Shown: positions 43,509 through 52,893 of the stretch, piece by piece
Layout: each line of letters opens with the position of its first letter
How positions within the stretch are numbered: the stretch's first letter is position 1
Assembly: GCF_009674495.1 (NCBI RefSeq)
Contig: NZ_WKJN01000028.1
Coordinates: 1-64,000, forward strand
Direction: 5' to 3'
Length of the DNA stretch: 64,000 nucleotides
Origin: Duganella alba
GTDB taxonomy: Bacteria > Pseudomonadota > Gammaproteobacteria > Burkholderiales > Burkholderiaceae_D
Notes under the pieces: generated by a model
Told to the model about the DNA's origin: nothing
Seen by the model: only the letters and a program-made list of their open reading frames with translations
The model's database searches: none
Translations under genes and position numbers: made by a program

Positions 43509-45697
43509 GTCGCGCTCCCTTTCTGTGCCAGCAGTTCGCGGCGGATCGGCAGTTCGCGCAGGCGCACGCCGGTGGCCGCATAGATGGCGTTGGCCAGGGC
43601 CGGCGCCGCAATCGCGGTGCCGACTTCGCCGATGCCGCCGGGCGCTTCGGTGCTGTGGACGATGTGGACTTCGACGTCGGGCGTTTCGTTCATGCGTATC
43701 ATGCGATAATCGTTAAAGTTGCTTTGCTGGATGGCGCCGTGCTTGATGGTGACTTCGTTGAACAGCGCCGCGCTCAAGCCGAACAGCAGGCCGCCCTGGA
43801 TCTGCGCTTCAATCGAACCGGTATTGACGGGAATGCCGCAATCGACGGCCACCACGGCGCGCCGCAGCCGCACATCGCCCTGTGGGCTGACCTCCACTTC
43901 CACCATGGCGCATACCTTGCTGCCAAACGGTTCGCCAAGCGCGACGCCACGGCCGACGCGCGGCGGCAGCGGACTCCCCCAGCCCATCTTCGACGCCGCC
44001 AGATCCAGCACGGCGGTACTGCGCGGATTGTTGCGCAACAGCGTGCGGCGCCAGGCCACCGGATCGGCCTTGGCGCGGTGCGCCAGCTCATCCAGGAAGC
44101 TCTCGACAATGAACAGGTTGTGCAGCGCGCCGACACCGCGCCACCAGCCCACCAGCAGGCCGGGCGGCATGTCGTGGCGCACCCATTCCACCTTCAGGTT
44201 GGGAATCGCATACGGCACGTCGGCGACGCATTCAATGGCGTCGCCATCCAGGCCGTTCTTGCGCATGCCGCCCGGACGCCAGCGGCCCAGCACCGTGGCG
44301 CTGCACACGCGATCGCCCAGCCAGACTGGATAACCCTTGCTGTCCACCACTGCGGAAATGACGTCGTGATACATCGGGCGCACGATGTCGTGGCGGATGT
44401 CTTCCTCGCGCGTCCAGATGATTTTCAGCGGACAGTGCACCAGTCGGGCGAAGGCGACCGCCTGGTCGACATAGTCGGTTTCCAGGCGCCGTCCGAAACC
44501 GCCGCCCAGGTATTGCGGATGCAGCACGATCTTCTCCACCGGCAGGCCGGTGATCCTGGCCGCGTTGGCGACCACTCTGGTCGGCACCTGCGTGCCGGCC
44601 CAGATTTCGCAGCGCTCCGCCGTGATGTGCACGGTGGCGTTGAGCGGCTCCATGGTGGCGTGGGCCAGCATCGGCAATTTGTAGGTGGCCTGGATGGTGT
44701 CGCCGTTCGGACGGCTGCCGACTTCTTTGCCGACGATGGCCTTGCCGCTGGCCTGGCTGGCGGCGAGGCCGTCGCGCAGCTGCTGCGTGGTCAGTGCGGC
44801 GTTGGGGCCGTGGTTCCAGACGATGTCGAGCGCTTCCATGCCGCGTCTGGCGGCCCAGAAATGCGTCGCCACCACGGCCACCGCGTTGTCGATGCGTAAT
44901 ACGTCGACCACGCCGGGAATCGCGCGCGTGGCGCGGTCGTTGACACTGGCCAGCGTGCCGCCCAGCGTCGGGCAGGCCTGGACGGTGGCGATGCGCATGC
45001 CGGGCAGGCTGACGTCGATGCCGAACCTGGTTGCGCCACGGATTTTGTCGTCCGAATCGAGGCGCGCCATCGGCTTGCCGAGCAGGCGGAACTCGCCGGG
45101 CGACTTGAGCTTTACCGCGCCGGGGTCCGGCAACCTGGCGGCAGCGGCGGCCACCTGCGCGTACTTCAGGCTGCGGCCGGAGGGGCGATGGTGGATCACG
45201 CCGCGTTCGACCGTGCAAGCCTCCGGCGCGACCTTCCATCTGGCTGCGGCGGCCGCGACCAGCAGGGTTCTGGCGATGGCGCCGGCCTGGCGCAATTCGG
45301 TGAAGGTGCTGCGCGTGCTGGTGGAGCCGCCGGTGATCTGCGCCTTGAGGATGCGCATGCCGTACAGGGCGTCGCTGGGCGGCGCATGCTCGACCTGGAT
45401 CTGGTCCAGGTCGACGTCGAGTTCTTCCGCCAGCAGCATGCAGGAGCCGGTGTAGATCGCCTGGCCCATCTCCACCATCGGCATCACCAGCCGGATAACA
45501 CCGCTGGCGTCGATGCGGACAAACGCGTTCGGGGTGAAGGCGGGCGCGCCGTCCGCTGCGGCGGCTTCGGCGTCGCCGGCCTGGCGGTGCGGCGAGACCA
45601 GCGCCAGGGCGGGCTTGGGTGCGCCCAGCCACATGAAGGCGACCGACAGGCCACCGGCCTTCAGCAGCGCGCGGCGTGTGCTTGAAAAATCGCTCAT
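43505..45697 (-). CDS. Molybdopterin-binding subunit, xanthine dehydrogenase family (IorB-like)
   Basis: From ATG 45697 a 730-residue protein with a twin-arginine signal (STRRALLKAGG), so it is exported folded. It shows the family layout of two molybdopterin-binding halves, including GGGFGRRLE near the middle and the catalytic-glutamate block GGIGEVGTA near the end. It resembles the isoquinoline 1-oxidoreductase beta subunit (IorB). A longer frame to 46132 runs through the 2Fe-2S gene in another frame and is rejected. Both ends overlap neighbours by 4 bases (ATGA). Substrate: an aldehyde or N-heterocycle, not determined. Confidence 0.9.
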   Translation of the reverse strand: MSDFSSTRRALLKAGGLSVAFMWLGAPKPALALVSPHRQAGDAEAAAADGAPAFTPNAFVRIDASGVIRLVMPMVEMGQAIYTGSCMLLAEELDVDLDQIQVEHAPPSDALYGMRILKAQITGGSTSTRSTFTELRQAGAIARTLLVAAAAARWKVAPEACTVERGVIHHRPSGRSLKYAQVAAAAARLPDPGAVKLKSPGEFRLLGKPMARLDSDDKIRGATRFGIDVSLPGMRIATVQACPTLGGTLASVNDRATRAIPGVVDVLRIDNAVAVVATHFWAARRGMEALDIVWNHGPNAALTTQQLRDGLAASQASGKAIVGKEVGSRPNGDTIQATYKLPMLAHATMEPLNATVHITAERCEIWAGTQVPTRVVANAARITGLPVEKIVLHPQYLGGGFGRRLETDYVDQAVAFARLVHCPLKIIWTREEDIRHDIVRPMYHDVISAVVDSKGYPVWLGDRVCSATVLGRWRPGGMRKNGLDGDAIECVADVPYAIPNLKVEWVRHDMPPGLLVGWWRGVGALHNLFIVESFLDELAHRAKADPVAWRRTLLRNNPRSTAVLDLAASKMGWGSPLPPRVGRGVALGEPFGSKVCAMVEVEVSPQGDVRLRRAVVAVDCGIPVNTGSIEAQIQGGLLFGLSAALFNEVTIKHGAIQQSNFNDYRMIRMNETPDVEVHIVHSTEAPGGIGEVGTAIAAPALANAIYAATGVRLRELPIRRELLAQKGSAT

Positions 45698-46200
45698 TTC
45701 CGGCCTCCCGCTGCGCTCACTGAAATCGCCTGCGTGACCACCATATTCCCGGTGGCGGCCTGCTTGATCGCGGCGCGGATGCGGACATAGGTCGCGCAAC
45801 GGCAGATGTTGCCGGACATGGCGGCGTCGATGTCGGCATCGGTGGGCGCCGGATTGCGCCGCAACAGCGCCGCCGCCGACATGATCTGTCCCGACTGGCA
45901 ATAGCCGCACTGGACCACGTCCACCGCCAGCCAGGCGGCCTGGATGCGCTTGCCGCTGTCGGTCTCGCCGACCGCTTCGATGGTGGTGATCGCACGCTTG
46001 CCGACCGCCGATACCGGCAGCACGCAGGAGCGCACCGGTTCGCCGTCCAGATGCACGGTGCAGGCGCCGCACTGCGCGATGCCGCAGCCGAATTTGGTGC
46101 CGGTCATGCCGATGACATCGCGTATCACCCATAGCAGCGGCGTGTCGCCGGCGATGTCCACCACGTGCTGGTGGCCGTTGACGTTGAGCGTGAAAGACAT
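45694..46200 (-). CDS. 2Fe-2S subunit of the molybdenum hydroxylase (IorA-like)
   Basis: A 168-residue small subunit with two [2Fe-2S] clusters: the plant-type site has Cys39, Cys44, Cys47 and Cys59 (CGIAQCGAC), and the second site has QCGYCQSG and NICRC. It passes electrons from the molybdenum centre to the cytochrome. It is followed after a 4-base overlap by the large subunit gene. No signal peptide, so it is probably co-exported with the Tat substrate large subunit (hitchhiker). Confidence 0.93.
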   Translation of the reverse strand: MSFTLNVNGHQHVVDIAGDTPLLWVIRDVIGMTGTKFGCGIAQCGACTVHLDGEPVRSCVLPVSAVGKRAITTIEAVGETDSGKRIQAAWLAVDVVQCGYCQSGQIMSAAALLRRNPAPTDADIDAAMSGNICRCATYVRIRAAIKQAATGNMVVTQAISVSAAGGRK

Positions 46201-46204
46201 GGCG

Positions 46205-47656
46205 TTACTCCTGAAAGTGGGCTTGCGAGATGAACTTGTTGGTGAGGTAGGCCGCGATACCTTCGGTGCCGCCTTCGGAACCGTGGCCGCTTTCCTTCAT
46301 GCCGCCGAAGGGCAGTTCGGTGGCGACGATGCGGTACTGGTTGATGCCGACCATGCCGGCTTCCAGGCCGTCGCCGACGTCCAGCGCGGTGCGCGCGTCG
46401 CGCGTGAAGGCATAGGCGGACAGCGCGTAGGGCAGGCGGTTGGCTTCGGCCAGCCCATCCTCCAGCGTGTCGAACGGGCGCAGCACGGCGATGGGGCCGA
46501 ACGGCTCCTCGTGCATGATGCGCGCGCTCATCGGCACATCGGCCAGTACGGTGGGCGCAAAGAAGTAGCCGGGGCGGTCGATGCGCTTGCCGCCGGTGAG
46601 CAGCGTCGCGCCCTGTTCCACGGCATCGGCGACCAGCGCCTCCATCTTGGCCAGTTGACGGGGATTGGCCAGCGGGCCAAGCTGCGTCTCCGGCGCCATG
46701 CCGTCGCCGATCACCAGTTGCCTGGTGGCGGCGACAAAGCGTTCGGCAAAGCGGTGATAGGCGTCGCTCTGGATCAGGAAGCGCGTCGACGCAATGCAGA
46801 TCTGGCCGGTGCCGCGAAAGCGGTTGGCGGCGCCGTCCTTCGCGGCCGCGTCGATGTCGGCATCGGCAAACACCAGTACCGGCCCGTGGCCGCCCAATTC
46901 CAGCGTGATCGGTTTGACGCCGGCCGCCGCGCGTTCGGACAGCAGGCGGCCCACCGGCATCGAGCCGGTGAACGCCACCTTGCGGATAACCGGCGACGCG
47001 ATCAGTTGCGCCGATACCCGGTCCGGCACGCCGAACACCACTTGCAGCACGCCTTTGGGCAGGCCGGCATCGTCCAGGCAACGCGCCAGCGCCAGTGCGG
47101 TGGCCGGGCTTTCCTCGCCGGGCTTGAGGATGATGCTGCAACCGGCCGCCAGCGCCGCCGCCAGCTTGCGCGCCGGCGTGATGGCGGGGAAGTTCCATGG
47201 CGTGAAGGCGGCCACCGGGCCGATCGGCTGCCGCTTCACCAGCTGCTGCACGCCGGGTCGGTTGGCGGGCACCACGCGGCCGTCGATGCGGCGCGCTTCC
47301 TCGGCGAACCATTCGAAGTAGTCGGCCGCGCGCAGCACTTCATCGCGGCTTTCGGCCAGCGGCTTGCCTTCTTCCAGCGTCAGCATGGTGGCGATATGTT
47401 CGGCGCGTTCGCGCATCAGCGTCGCCGCCTTGCGCAGGACGCGGGCGCGTTCAGCCGGCACGGTGCGGCGCCAGATGTCGAAGCTGTCGCGCGCCGTCTC
47501 CAGCGCGCCGGCCAGGTCGGCGGTGGTGGCCAGCGGCAGGCGGCCCAGCGTGGCGCCGGTGGCGGGATTGATGACGGCGGCGGTGTCGCGCCCGGCGGCC
47601 GCCAGCCAGGCGCCGTTGATGAACAGGTGGAGCGGATCGTAGCTGGACTTTTGCAT
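46205..47656 (-). CDS. NAD(P)-dependent aldehyde dehydrogenase (succinate-semialdehyde type)
   Basis: From ATG 47656 (AAGGAAG in front) a 483-residue enzyme. The catalytic Cys lies in GTGQICIAS, the general-base Glu in TLELGGHGP, and the coenzyme loop in FTGSMPVGR. It has the length and order of the succinate-semialdehyde/GabD-like branch. It is 5 bases upstream of the 2Fe-2S gene, so it opens the molybdenum-hydroxylase operon. Its ribosome-binding run GGAAGAA (47660-47666 on the minus strand) could pair with TTCTTCC at 47701-47707. The frame upstream to 47875 is rejected. Confidence 0.9.
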   Translation of the reverse strand: MQKSSYDPLHLFINGAWLAAAGRDTAAVINPATGATLGRLPLATTADLAGALETARDSFDIWRRTVPAERARVLRKAATLMRERAEHIATMLTLEEGKPLAESRDEVLRAADYFEWFAEEARRIDGRVVPANRPGVQQLVKRQPIGPVAAFTPWNFPAITPARKLAAALAAGCSIILKPGEESPATALALARCLDDAGLPKGVLQVVFGVPDRVSAQLIASPVIRKVAFTGSMPVGRLLSERAAAGVKPITLELGGHGPVLVFADADIDAAAKDGAANRFRGTGQICIASTRFLIQSDAYHRFAERFVAATRQLVIGDGMAPETQLGPLANPRQLAKMEALVADAVEQGATLLTGGKRIDRPGYFFAPTVLADVPMSARIMHEEPFGPIAVLRPFDTLEDGLAEANRLPYALSAYAFTRDARTALDVGDGLEAGMVGINQYRIVATELPFGGMKESGHGSEGGTEGIAAYLTNKFISQAHFQE

Positions 47657-47775
47657 GGTTTCTTCCTTGGGTGAACTCGGTAGCATGTAGACTTGCCATG
47701 GGAAGAAGAGTAAAACCGGACGGCGCCGCTGATAAGATGGCGTGGTCCCACAACGGCTATGCAAGGAACGCACAG

Positions 47776-48711
47776 ATGCAGTCAGAAAAATTCGCGGAAT
47801 TCCTGGGGGTGTTCGCCGACGTGGCGCGCGAGGGCAGCTTTTCCGGTGCGGGACGGCGGCGCGGCCGCACGCCATCCTCCATCGGCCGCCAGATCGATAC
47901 GCTGGAAGCCTATCTCGATACGCCGCTGTTCCTGCGCTCGACCCGGCTGCTGACGCTGACCGACGCCGGCGAAGCGTTGCTGGTGCGCACGCGGCAGATC
48001 CTCGATTCGCTGGCCGACGCGCAGCAGGAGCTGGCCTCGATGAAAGGCGCGGTCACCGGCATCCTTCGCGTGGCGTGCTTCCCGACCTTCGGCAAGCGCT
48101 ATGTGCTGCCGGTGATGGGCGAGCTGGCGCGCCAGTATCCGGACCTGCGGCTGGAACTGGACCTGACGGAACGGCTGGCCGACCCGGTGGCCGAGCGGCT
48201 GGACCTGGTGATACGGATCGGCGACATGGCCGACAGCACCCTGATCGGCAGCCGCCTCGCGACCCAGACCCGCATCCTGTGCGCCAGCCCTGCCTATCTG
48301 GCGCGGGCCGGCACGCCGGCCGATTTCGCCGCGCTGACCTCACACTGCCTGATCGACAAGCTGCACGGCGCCGACCTGCTGGGCTGGGCCGACGTGCTGG
48401 GGCATCCGGCGCGCGCCGCCAGCGGCCAGCCGGTGTTTGCCTGCGACGATTTCGAGGCCATGCGCCTGGCGGCGCTGGAAGGCCTGGGCATCGGCTACCT
48501 GCCCGACTGGGTGGTGGGGCCGGACGTCAAGGCCGGGCTGCTGGTGCAGCTGTTTCCCGAATGGTCCGAGCAGGCGCGCGCCTGCACCGGCATCCACGCC
48601 TTGCGCGCGCTGCGCCAGCCGCCGGCGCGCGTCACGGTGTTGCTGGACGCATTGCGAGCGCATATCGGCCATCCGCCGAACTGGAGCCTGGTCCCAGGCG
48701 AAAGCCGCTGA
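47776..48711 (+). CDS. LysR family transcriptional regulator
   Basis: From ATG 47776 (AAGGA in front) a 311-residue LysR protein: winged helix in residues 1-65 (SFSGAGRRRGRTPSSIGRQIDTLEAYL), then an effector domain. It is divergent from the aldehyde dehydrogenase / molybdenum hydroxylase operon, so it is the likely regulator. Its 3' end overlaps the convergent chemoreceptor gene by 80 bases, which is unusual; a start further upstream (47671) is rejected. Confidence 0.9.
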   Translation: MQSEKFAEFLGVFADVAREGSFSGAGRRRGRTPSSIGRQIDTLEAYLDTPLFLRSTRLLTLTDAGEALLVRTRQILDSLADAQQELASMKGAVTGILRVACFPTFGKRYVLPVMGELARQYPDLRLELDLTERLADPVAERLDLVIRIGDMADSTLIGSRLATQTRILCASPAYLARAGTPADFAALTSHCLIDKLHGADLLGWADVLGHPARAASGQPVFACDDFEAMRLAALEGLGIGYLPDWVVGPDVKAGLLVQLFPEWSEQARACTGIHALRALRQPPARVTVLLDALRAHIGHPPNWSLVPGESR

Positions 48712-50233
48712 CCAGCCGGTCCAGCGTGCCGGCCTGCGCTTCCAGCGCGCCGGCGGCGGCCGAGGCCTGTTCCACCAGGGCCGCGTTCTGCTGCGTGACA
48801 GCGTCCATCTGCGCCACGGCGTCGTTGATCTGATGGATGCCCGCGCTTTGCTCGTCGCTGGCGACCATGATCTCGGCCATGATGTCGGTGACGCGCGCCA
48901 CGCTGGCCACCATGCCGTGTACCGAGGCGCCGGCCTGCGCCACCTGCGCCGTGCCGTTGGCGACCTGCCGCACCGATTGTTCGATCAGTCCCTTGATTTC
49001 CCGCGCGGCGCTGGCGGCGCGCTGCGCCAGGTTGCGCACCTCGCTGGCGACCACCGCGAATCCGCGTCCCTGTTCGCCGGCGCGGGCCGCTTCCACGGCG
49101 GCATTCAGCGCCAGGATATTGGTCTGGAAGGCGATGCCGTCGATGACCGCGATGATGTCGACGATGCGGCGCGAGGATTGTTCGATGCCGCTCATGGTGT
49201 CGACCACCTGCGAGACCAGCGCGCCGCCTTGCCGGGCTTCGCGCGCGGCATCGGTGACCAGGCGGTTGGCGTGGCGGGCGTTTTCCGCGTTCTGCCGCAC
49301 GGTGCTGGTCAGCTGCTCAAGCGAGGCGGCGGTTTCCTCCAGGCTGGCGGCCTGTTTTTCGGTGCGGTCGGACAGGTCCTGGTTGCCGGCTGAAATTTCG
49401 CTGGCCGCCTGGGCGATCGAGGTGCTGCCGTCGCGCACGGTGCGCACGGTGGTCAGCAGTTGCTGCTGCATGCGGTCCAGGCCTTGCAGCAGCGCGCCCA
49501 TTTCGTCGCGGCGCCGGATGTCGATGGCTTCGGCCAGGTTGCCTTCCGCGATATGCCCGAAGTGGTGGATGGCTTGCGCCACCGGCTGCATGATGGCCTT
49601 CAGCAGCACGATGCTGACGCTCGTGATGAACATGGCCATCAACAGCAGCGCCAGGGAGAATGCGGTGCGGAAGCGATCGTAGAAGGCCTGGCTGGCGTCG
49701 TAGCGTTCCCTGGCCAAGGTCAGCTGGTATTCCTGCAGCTTGTTCCAAGCGTTGTCGAAGGCCACGAAGCGGCTGGCCAGCTGGTTGAAGATCAGCTGTT
49801 CGGCATCGGCGGGACGCTTGTCCAGCAAAGCCCTGGTGACCCGTTGCAGGCCTTCGTTGACGTAGGCGTCGCGGCTGGCGCCCACGGCGCGGGCCAGGTC
49901 GCGTTCGCCGGGATCGAGCGGCAGGGCCATGTAACTTTGCCACTCCTGGTCGGCCAGATGGATGAATTCCTCCGCCTTGGACAGGCTCTGCGGCACATCG
50001 GCCGCGTCGGGACGGAATTGCGCGCGGTCGATCGCGAAGCGGGCGCGGCCCAGATAGTTTTTCATGCTGCCGAGGTTGATTGCGGACGCCAGCTGATTGG
50101 TATACACCATATCCAGGGAGGCGTTCGCCTTGTGCATGCCCCACAGGCTCACTCCGCCGGCGGCCAGGACGACCAGGCCGAGTATCGCCATGGTGGCGAT
50201 CAGCCGCATTTTGATGGTGATCGATGCAAACAT
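48632..50233 (-). CDS. Methyl-accepting chemotaxis protein
   Basis: From ATG 50233 a 533-residue chemoreceptor: a membrane segment near 10-30, a four-helix-bundle periplasmic ligand domain (about 32-185), a second membrane segment near 187-210, HAMP (about 210-265) and a cytoplasmic signalling domain with the hairpin tip (IAFQTNILALNAAVEAARAG). There is no C-terminal NWETF-type CheR pentapeptide (it ends AMRPATP). Its 3' end overlaps the convergent LysR gene by 80 bases. Confidence 0.93.
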   Translation of the reverse strand: MFASITIKMRLIATMAILGLVVLAAGGVSLWGMHKANASLDMVYTNQLASAINLGSMKNYLGRARFAIDRAQFRPDAADVPQSLSKAEEFIHLADQEWQSYMALPLDPGERDLARAVGASRDAYVNEGLQRVTRALLDKRPADAEQLIFNQLASRFVAFDNAWNKLQEYQLTLARERYDASQAFYDRFRTAFSLALLLMAMFITSVSIVLLKAIMQPVAQAIHHFGHIAEGNLAEAIDIRRRDEMGALLQGLDRMQQQLLTTVRTVRDGSTSIAQAASEISAGNQDLSDRTEKQAASLEETAASLEQLTSTVRQNAENARHANRLVTDAAREARQGGALVSQVVDTMSGIEQSSRRIVDIIAVIDGIAFQTNILALNAAVEAARAGEQGRGFAVVASEVRNLAQRAASAAREIKGLIEQSVRQVANGTAQVAQAGASVHGMVASVARVTDIMAEIMVASDEQSAGIHQINDAVAQMDAVTQQNAALVEQASAAAGALEAQAGTLDRLVSGFRLGPGSSSADGRYALAMRPATP

Positions 50234-50337
50234 TCGTATGCTCCCCGAGTAATGAATGGGAGCAGCGTAAGGCAGCCGTGCTGTCGGCACAATCCATCCA
50301 ACCTCGTCAACCGTTATGCATGGAGTGCACAGATCCT

Positions 50338-51399
50338 TCACAGCAGGGGCGTACTCAGGATGCGGTCGTCACCGGCTTGCGGCGTGCCGCGGCCGTCGGT
50401 GTTGTTGGTGAGGATGTAGAGCCGGCCATCGGGCGCGGCGACGACATCGCGCAATCGTCCGTATTGCTTCGTGTAGAACTCGGTGGCGGTGGCGACGGCG
50501 GCCAGCGGCACCTTGCGCAGGCGTTCGCCGCGCAGGTTGGCGATGTAGAGGTTGCCGCCGCTGATGGCGATGCCGCTCGGGCTGGCCTCGGCGGTCGGCC
50601 ATTGCTGCACCGGGTCGATGTACAGCGTGCCGCCGACTTTGCCTTCGGCCGCCGGCCAGCCGTAGTTGCCGCCGGCCTTGATGATGTTCAGTTCGTCCCA
50701 GGTGTTCTCGCCGAATTCGGAGGCGTACAGCGTGCCGTCGCTGGCCCACGCCAGGCCTTGTACGTTGCGGTGGCCGTAGCTGTAGACGTAGGAATTGGGA
50801 AAAGGATTGTTGGCGGGGATGCGGCCATCGGGCGTCATGCGCAGGATCTTGCCGGCCAGCGAGGTCAGGTCTTGCGCGCGGCTGGACGTGCCGGCGTCGC
50901 CGGTGGTGGCGTACAGCATGCCGTCGGGGCCGAAGGCGAGGCGTCCGCCATTGTGGTTGGTGCGCGAGGGGATGCCGGTCAGCAGCGTCTGGGCGGCGCC
51001 CAGGCGCGTGCTGGCGCCGGCGCCGGTGAGCGGGTAGCGTTCGATGCGGTTTTCCGTACCGGCGGTGAAGTAGGCATACAGATAGCCGTCATGCACGGTG
51101 ATGCCGAGCAGGCCGCCTTCACCGCTGCCGTTCACGCCGGCGATGGTGGCGATGCTGGTTAAACTGCCGTTCGTGCCAACGGCCAGGATGCGCGCCGTGC
51201 CGCGTTCGCTGACCAGCGCTGTCGTGCCGTTGAAGGTGATGGCCCATGGGGCTTGCAGGCCGGTGGTGACCACCGTCGTGCTGGTGGAGGGCGTTGTCGG
51301 CATTGTTGGCGTGGCCGGCGCCATGCCGCCGGAGCTGGAACCGCCGCCGCATCCGCTGACTATCATGAAGGCCCAGGCCGAAGCTGTTCTTTTCCACAT
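50338..51399 (-). CDS. PQQ-dependent sugar dehydrogenase-like lipoprotein
   Basis: From ATG 51399 (GAGGAGAAC in front) a 353-residue protein. A short signal peptide ends in lipobox VSGC, then a Gly/Thr-rich linker. The body has the six-bladed propeller of the sugar/glucose-sorbosone dehydrogenase family: a blade start GLQAPWAITF, a SRTNHNGGRLAFGPDG block and a YSYGHRNVQGLAW block. It is likely tethered in the periplasm. PQQ use is assumed from the family; a longer frame to 51594 is rejected. Confidence 0.85.
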   Translation of the reverse strand: MWKRTASAWAFMIVSGCGGGSSSGGMAPATPTMPTTPSTSTTVVTTGLQAPWAITFNGTTALVSERGTARILAVGTNGSLTSIATIAGVNGSGEGGLLGITVHDGYLYAYFTAGTENRIERYPLTGAGASTRLGAAQTLLTGIPSRTNHNGGRLAFGPDGMLYATTGDAGTSSRAQDLTSLAGKILRMTPDGRIPANNPFPNSYVYSYGHRNVQGLAWASDGTLYASEFGENTWDELNIIKAGGNYGWPAAEGKVGGTLYIDPVQQWPTAEASPSGIAISGGNLYIANLRGERLRKVPLAAVATATEFYTKQYGRLRDVVAAPDGRLYILTNNTDGRGTPQAGDDRILSTPLL

Positions 51400-51592
51400 G
51401 ATCGTTCTCCTCGGGAAATCCGCTGCGACCATTATCGGCCGCTTCGGAGGGCACGCGACGCACGGTAGGGTTGTCTCGCTTATCGCCGGTGGGCGCCATT
51501 CATACCGGAATTTTGTCGATTGGTCAGATGGCATGACTGTAGTGAGCGGGATTGGACTAGGCTTGCGCCAGTTCAACCATCCGGATACAGCC

Positions 51593-52822
51593 ATGATTCG
51601 CTATTCCCTGTTGCTCCTTGCTCTCGTTACGCATGCGGCGTCCTCCTGCGAGACGGGCGTTTTTCAAAAGAACCAGACAGCCTTTGTTGGTGTCACCAAG
51701 GCGAACAAAGGATTCGGCTATACCTTCAGCGATGGAACGGTGGGCAGTACGCAGGATGCGGCGACGCGGCTGGTGTGCGGTGCGGGTGCCGTGGTGGTCG
51801 ACGGCGAGGCCTGGCCGAAAGTCGCGGTGGTGGAAACGAATACGCGCTTCGACTCCAACGGCGTCACCCTGGCCGGACGCTTGCTGGAGCCACCTGGCGC
51901 GGGCAGGCAGACGGCGCTGGTGATCTACGCGCACGGCTCGGAGGACAGCGGCTGGATCGACCGGGCGCGCGATCCGTATCAATTGGTGGCGCGGGGCGTG
52001 TCGGTGTTCGTGTACGACAAGCGCGGCACCGGCATGTCCGGCGGCGAGTACACGCAGAATTTTCCGCGACTGGCCGATGATCTGGTGGCGGCGTCGCGCG
52101 AAGCGAAACGGCTGGCGGCAGGGCGCTTCGGCCGTTTCGGGCTGCTGGGCCTGAGCCAGGGCGGCTGGATCGCGCCGCTCGCGGCGTCGCGTGCGAAGGC
52201 GGAGTTTGTCGGCATCGGCTACGGGCTGGCGGTCGATATCGCCGAGCAGGATGCGGCGCAGGTGGCCAAGGAATTGCGCGATCGCGGCTATGGCGAAGAC
52301 GTCGTCGCCAAGGCGCGCGGCATCACCGACATCACGGCGCGGCTGGTCAAGTCCGGATACAAGGATGGCCTGGGCGATCTGGCGCAGGCGCAGAGCCGCT
52401 ACGCCAAGGAACCGTGGTTCCCGACGATCAAGGGCGGTTACACCGGCGTGTTGCTGGGCATGCCGGTGGAAGAGCTGCGCACCCAAGGCACGCCGCGCTT
52501 TGACAAGCTGGAAGTCGACTGGACGCAGAATCCTTTGCAAGTCATCAGCAATCTCGATGTGCCGCAGCTGTGGGCGCTGGCGGCCGAGGACCGGCAAGCG
52601 CCGATTGCGCTGACGCTGGAGCGGCTCGCGCAAGTGCGCAGCCAGGGGCGCGATATCGCCATCTACGTGTTCCCGCACACCGACCATGGCATGTGGGAGT
52701 ACGACCAGGCCGCCGATGGGATGCGCAAACGCACACGCATCCCGCCAGGCTTTTATGATTTGATGGCTGACTGGGCAAAAGGCCTGGGCGGCGGCCAGTA
52801 CGGCGAGGCGTCTCGCCGATAG
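51593..52822 (+). CDS. Exported alpha/beta hydrolase
   Basis: From ATG 51593 (MIRYSLLLLALVTHAASS, preceded by GGA 8 bases before), a 409-residue hydrolase with a signal peptide. The nucleophile motif GLSQGG lies near residue 186, the HGSEDSG oxyanion block near 121-127, and the histidine probably in FPHTDHGMWEY near the end. It may remove ester groups such as acetyl from polymers, but this is inferred only from the neighbour, a GH115 glucuronidase 71 bases downstream. A longer frame to 51098 overlaps the sugar-dehydrogenase gene and is rejected. A CGGCGAG/CTCGCCG hairpin (52801-52818) sits at its stop. Confidence 0.8.
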   Translation: MIRYSLLLLALVTHAASSCETGVFQKNQTAFVGVTKANKGFGYTFSDGTVGSTQDAATRLVCGAGAVVVDGEAWPKVAVVETNTRFDSNGVTLAGRLLEPPGAGRQTALVIYAHGSEDSGWIDRARDPYQLVARGVSVFVYDKRGTGMSGGEYTQNFPRLADDLVAASREAKRLAAGRFGRFGLLGLSQGGWIAPLAASRAKAEFVGIGYGLAVDIAEQDAAQVAKELRDRGYGEDVVAKARGITDITARLVKSGYKDGLGDLAQAQSRYAKEPWFPTIKGGYTGVLLGMPVEELRTQGTPRFDKLEVDWTQNPLQVISNLDVPQLWALAAEDRQAPIALTLERLAQVRSQGRDIAIYVFPHTDHGMWEYDQAADGMRKRTRIPPGFYDLMADWAKGLGGGQYGEASRR

Positions 52823-52830
52823 GGTATAAA

Positions 52831-52844
52831 TGGTTGCGCTACCA
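52831..52844. promoter_or_regulatory. LacI-type operator upstream of the GH115 gene
   Basis: TGGTTGCGCTACCA is a 14-bp palindrome with a central CG and a single mismatched pair, matching the TGGTAGCGCTAnCA-type LacI operator used by xylan/xylose regulators in other proteobacteria. It sits immediately after a TATAAA (52825-52830), an acceptable -10, 50 bases upstream of the GH115 start, where a repressor would block initiation. Confidence 0.6.
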
Positions 52845-52893
52845 ATTTGAGGTATCCTCCGGGGACAGAGGTTAAAAACCCAAAGGAGGAGAC

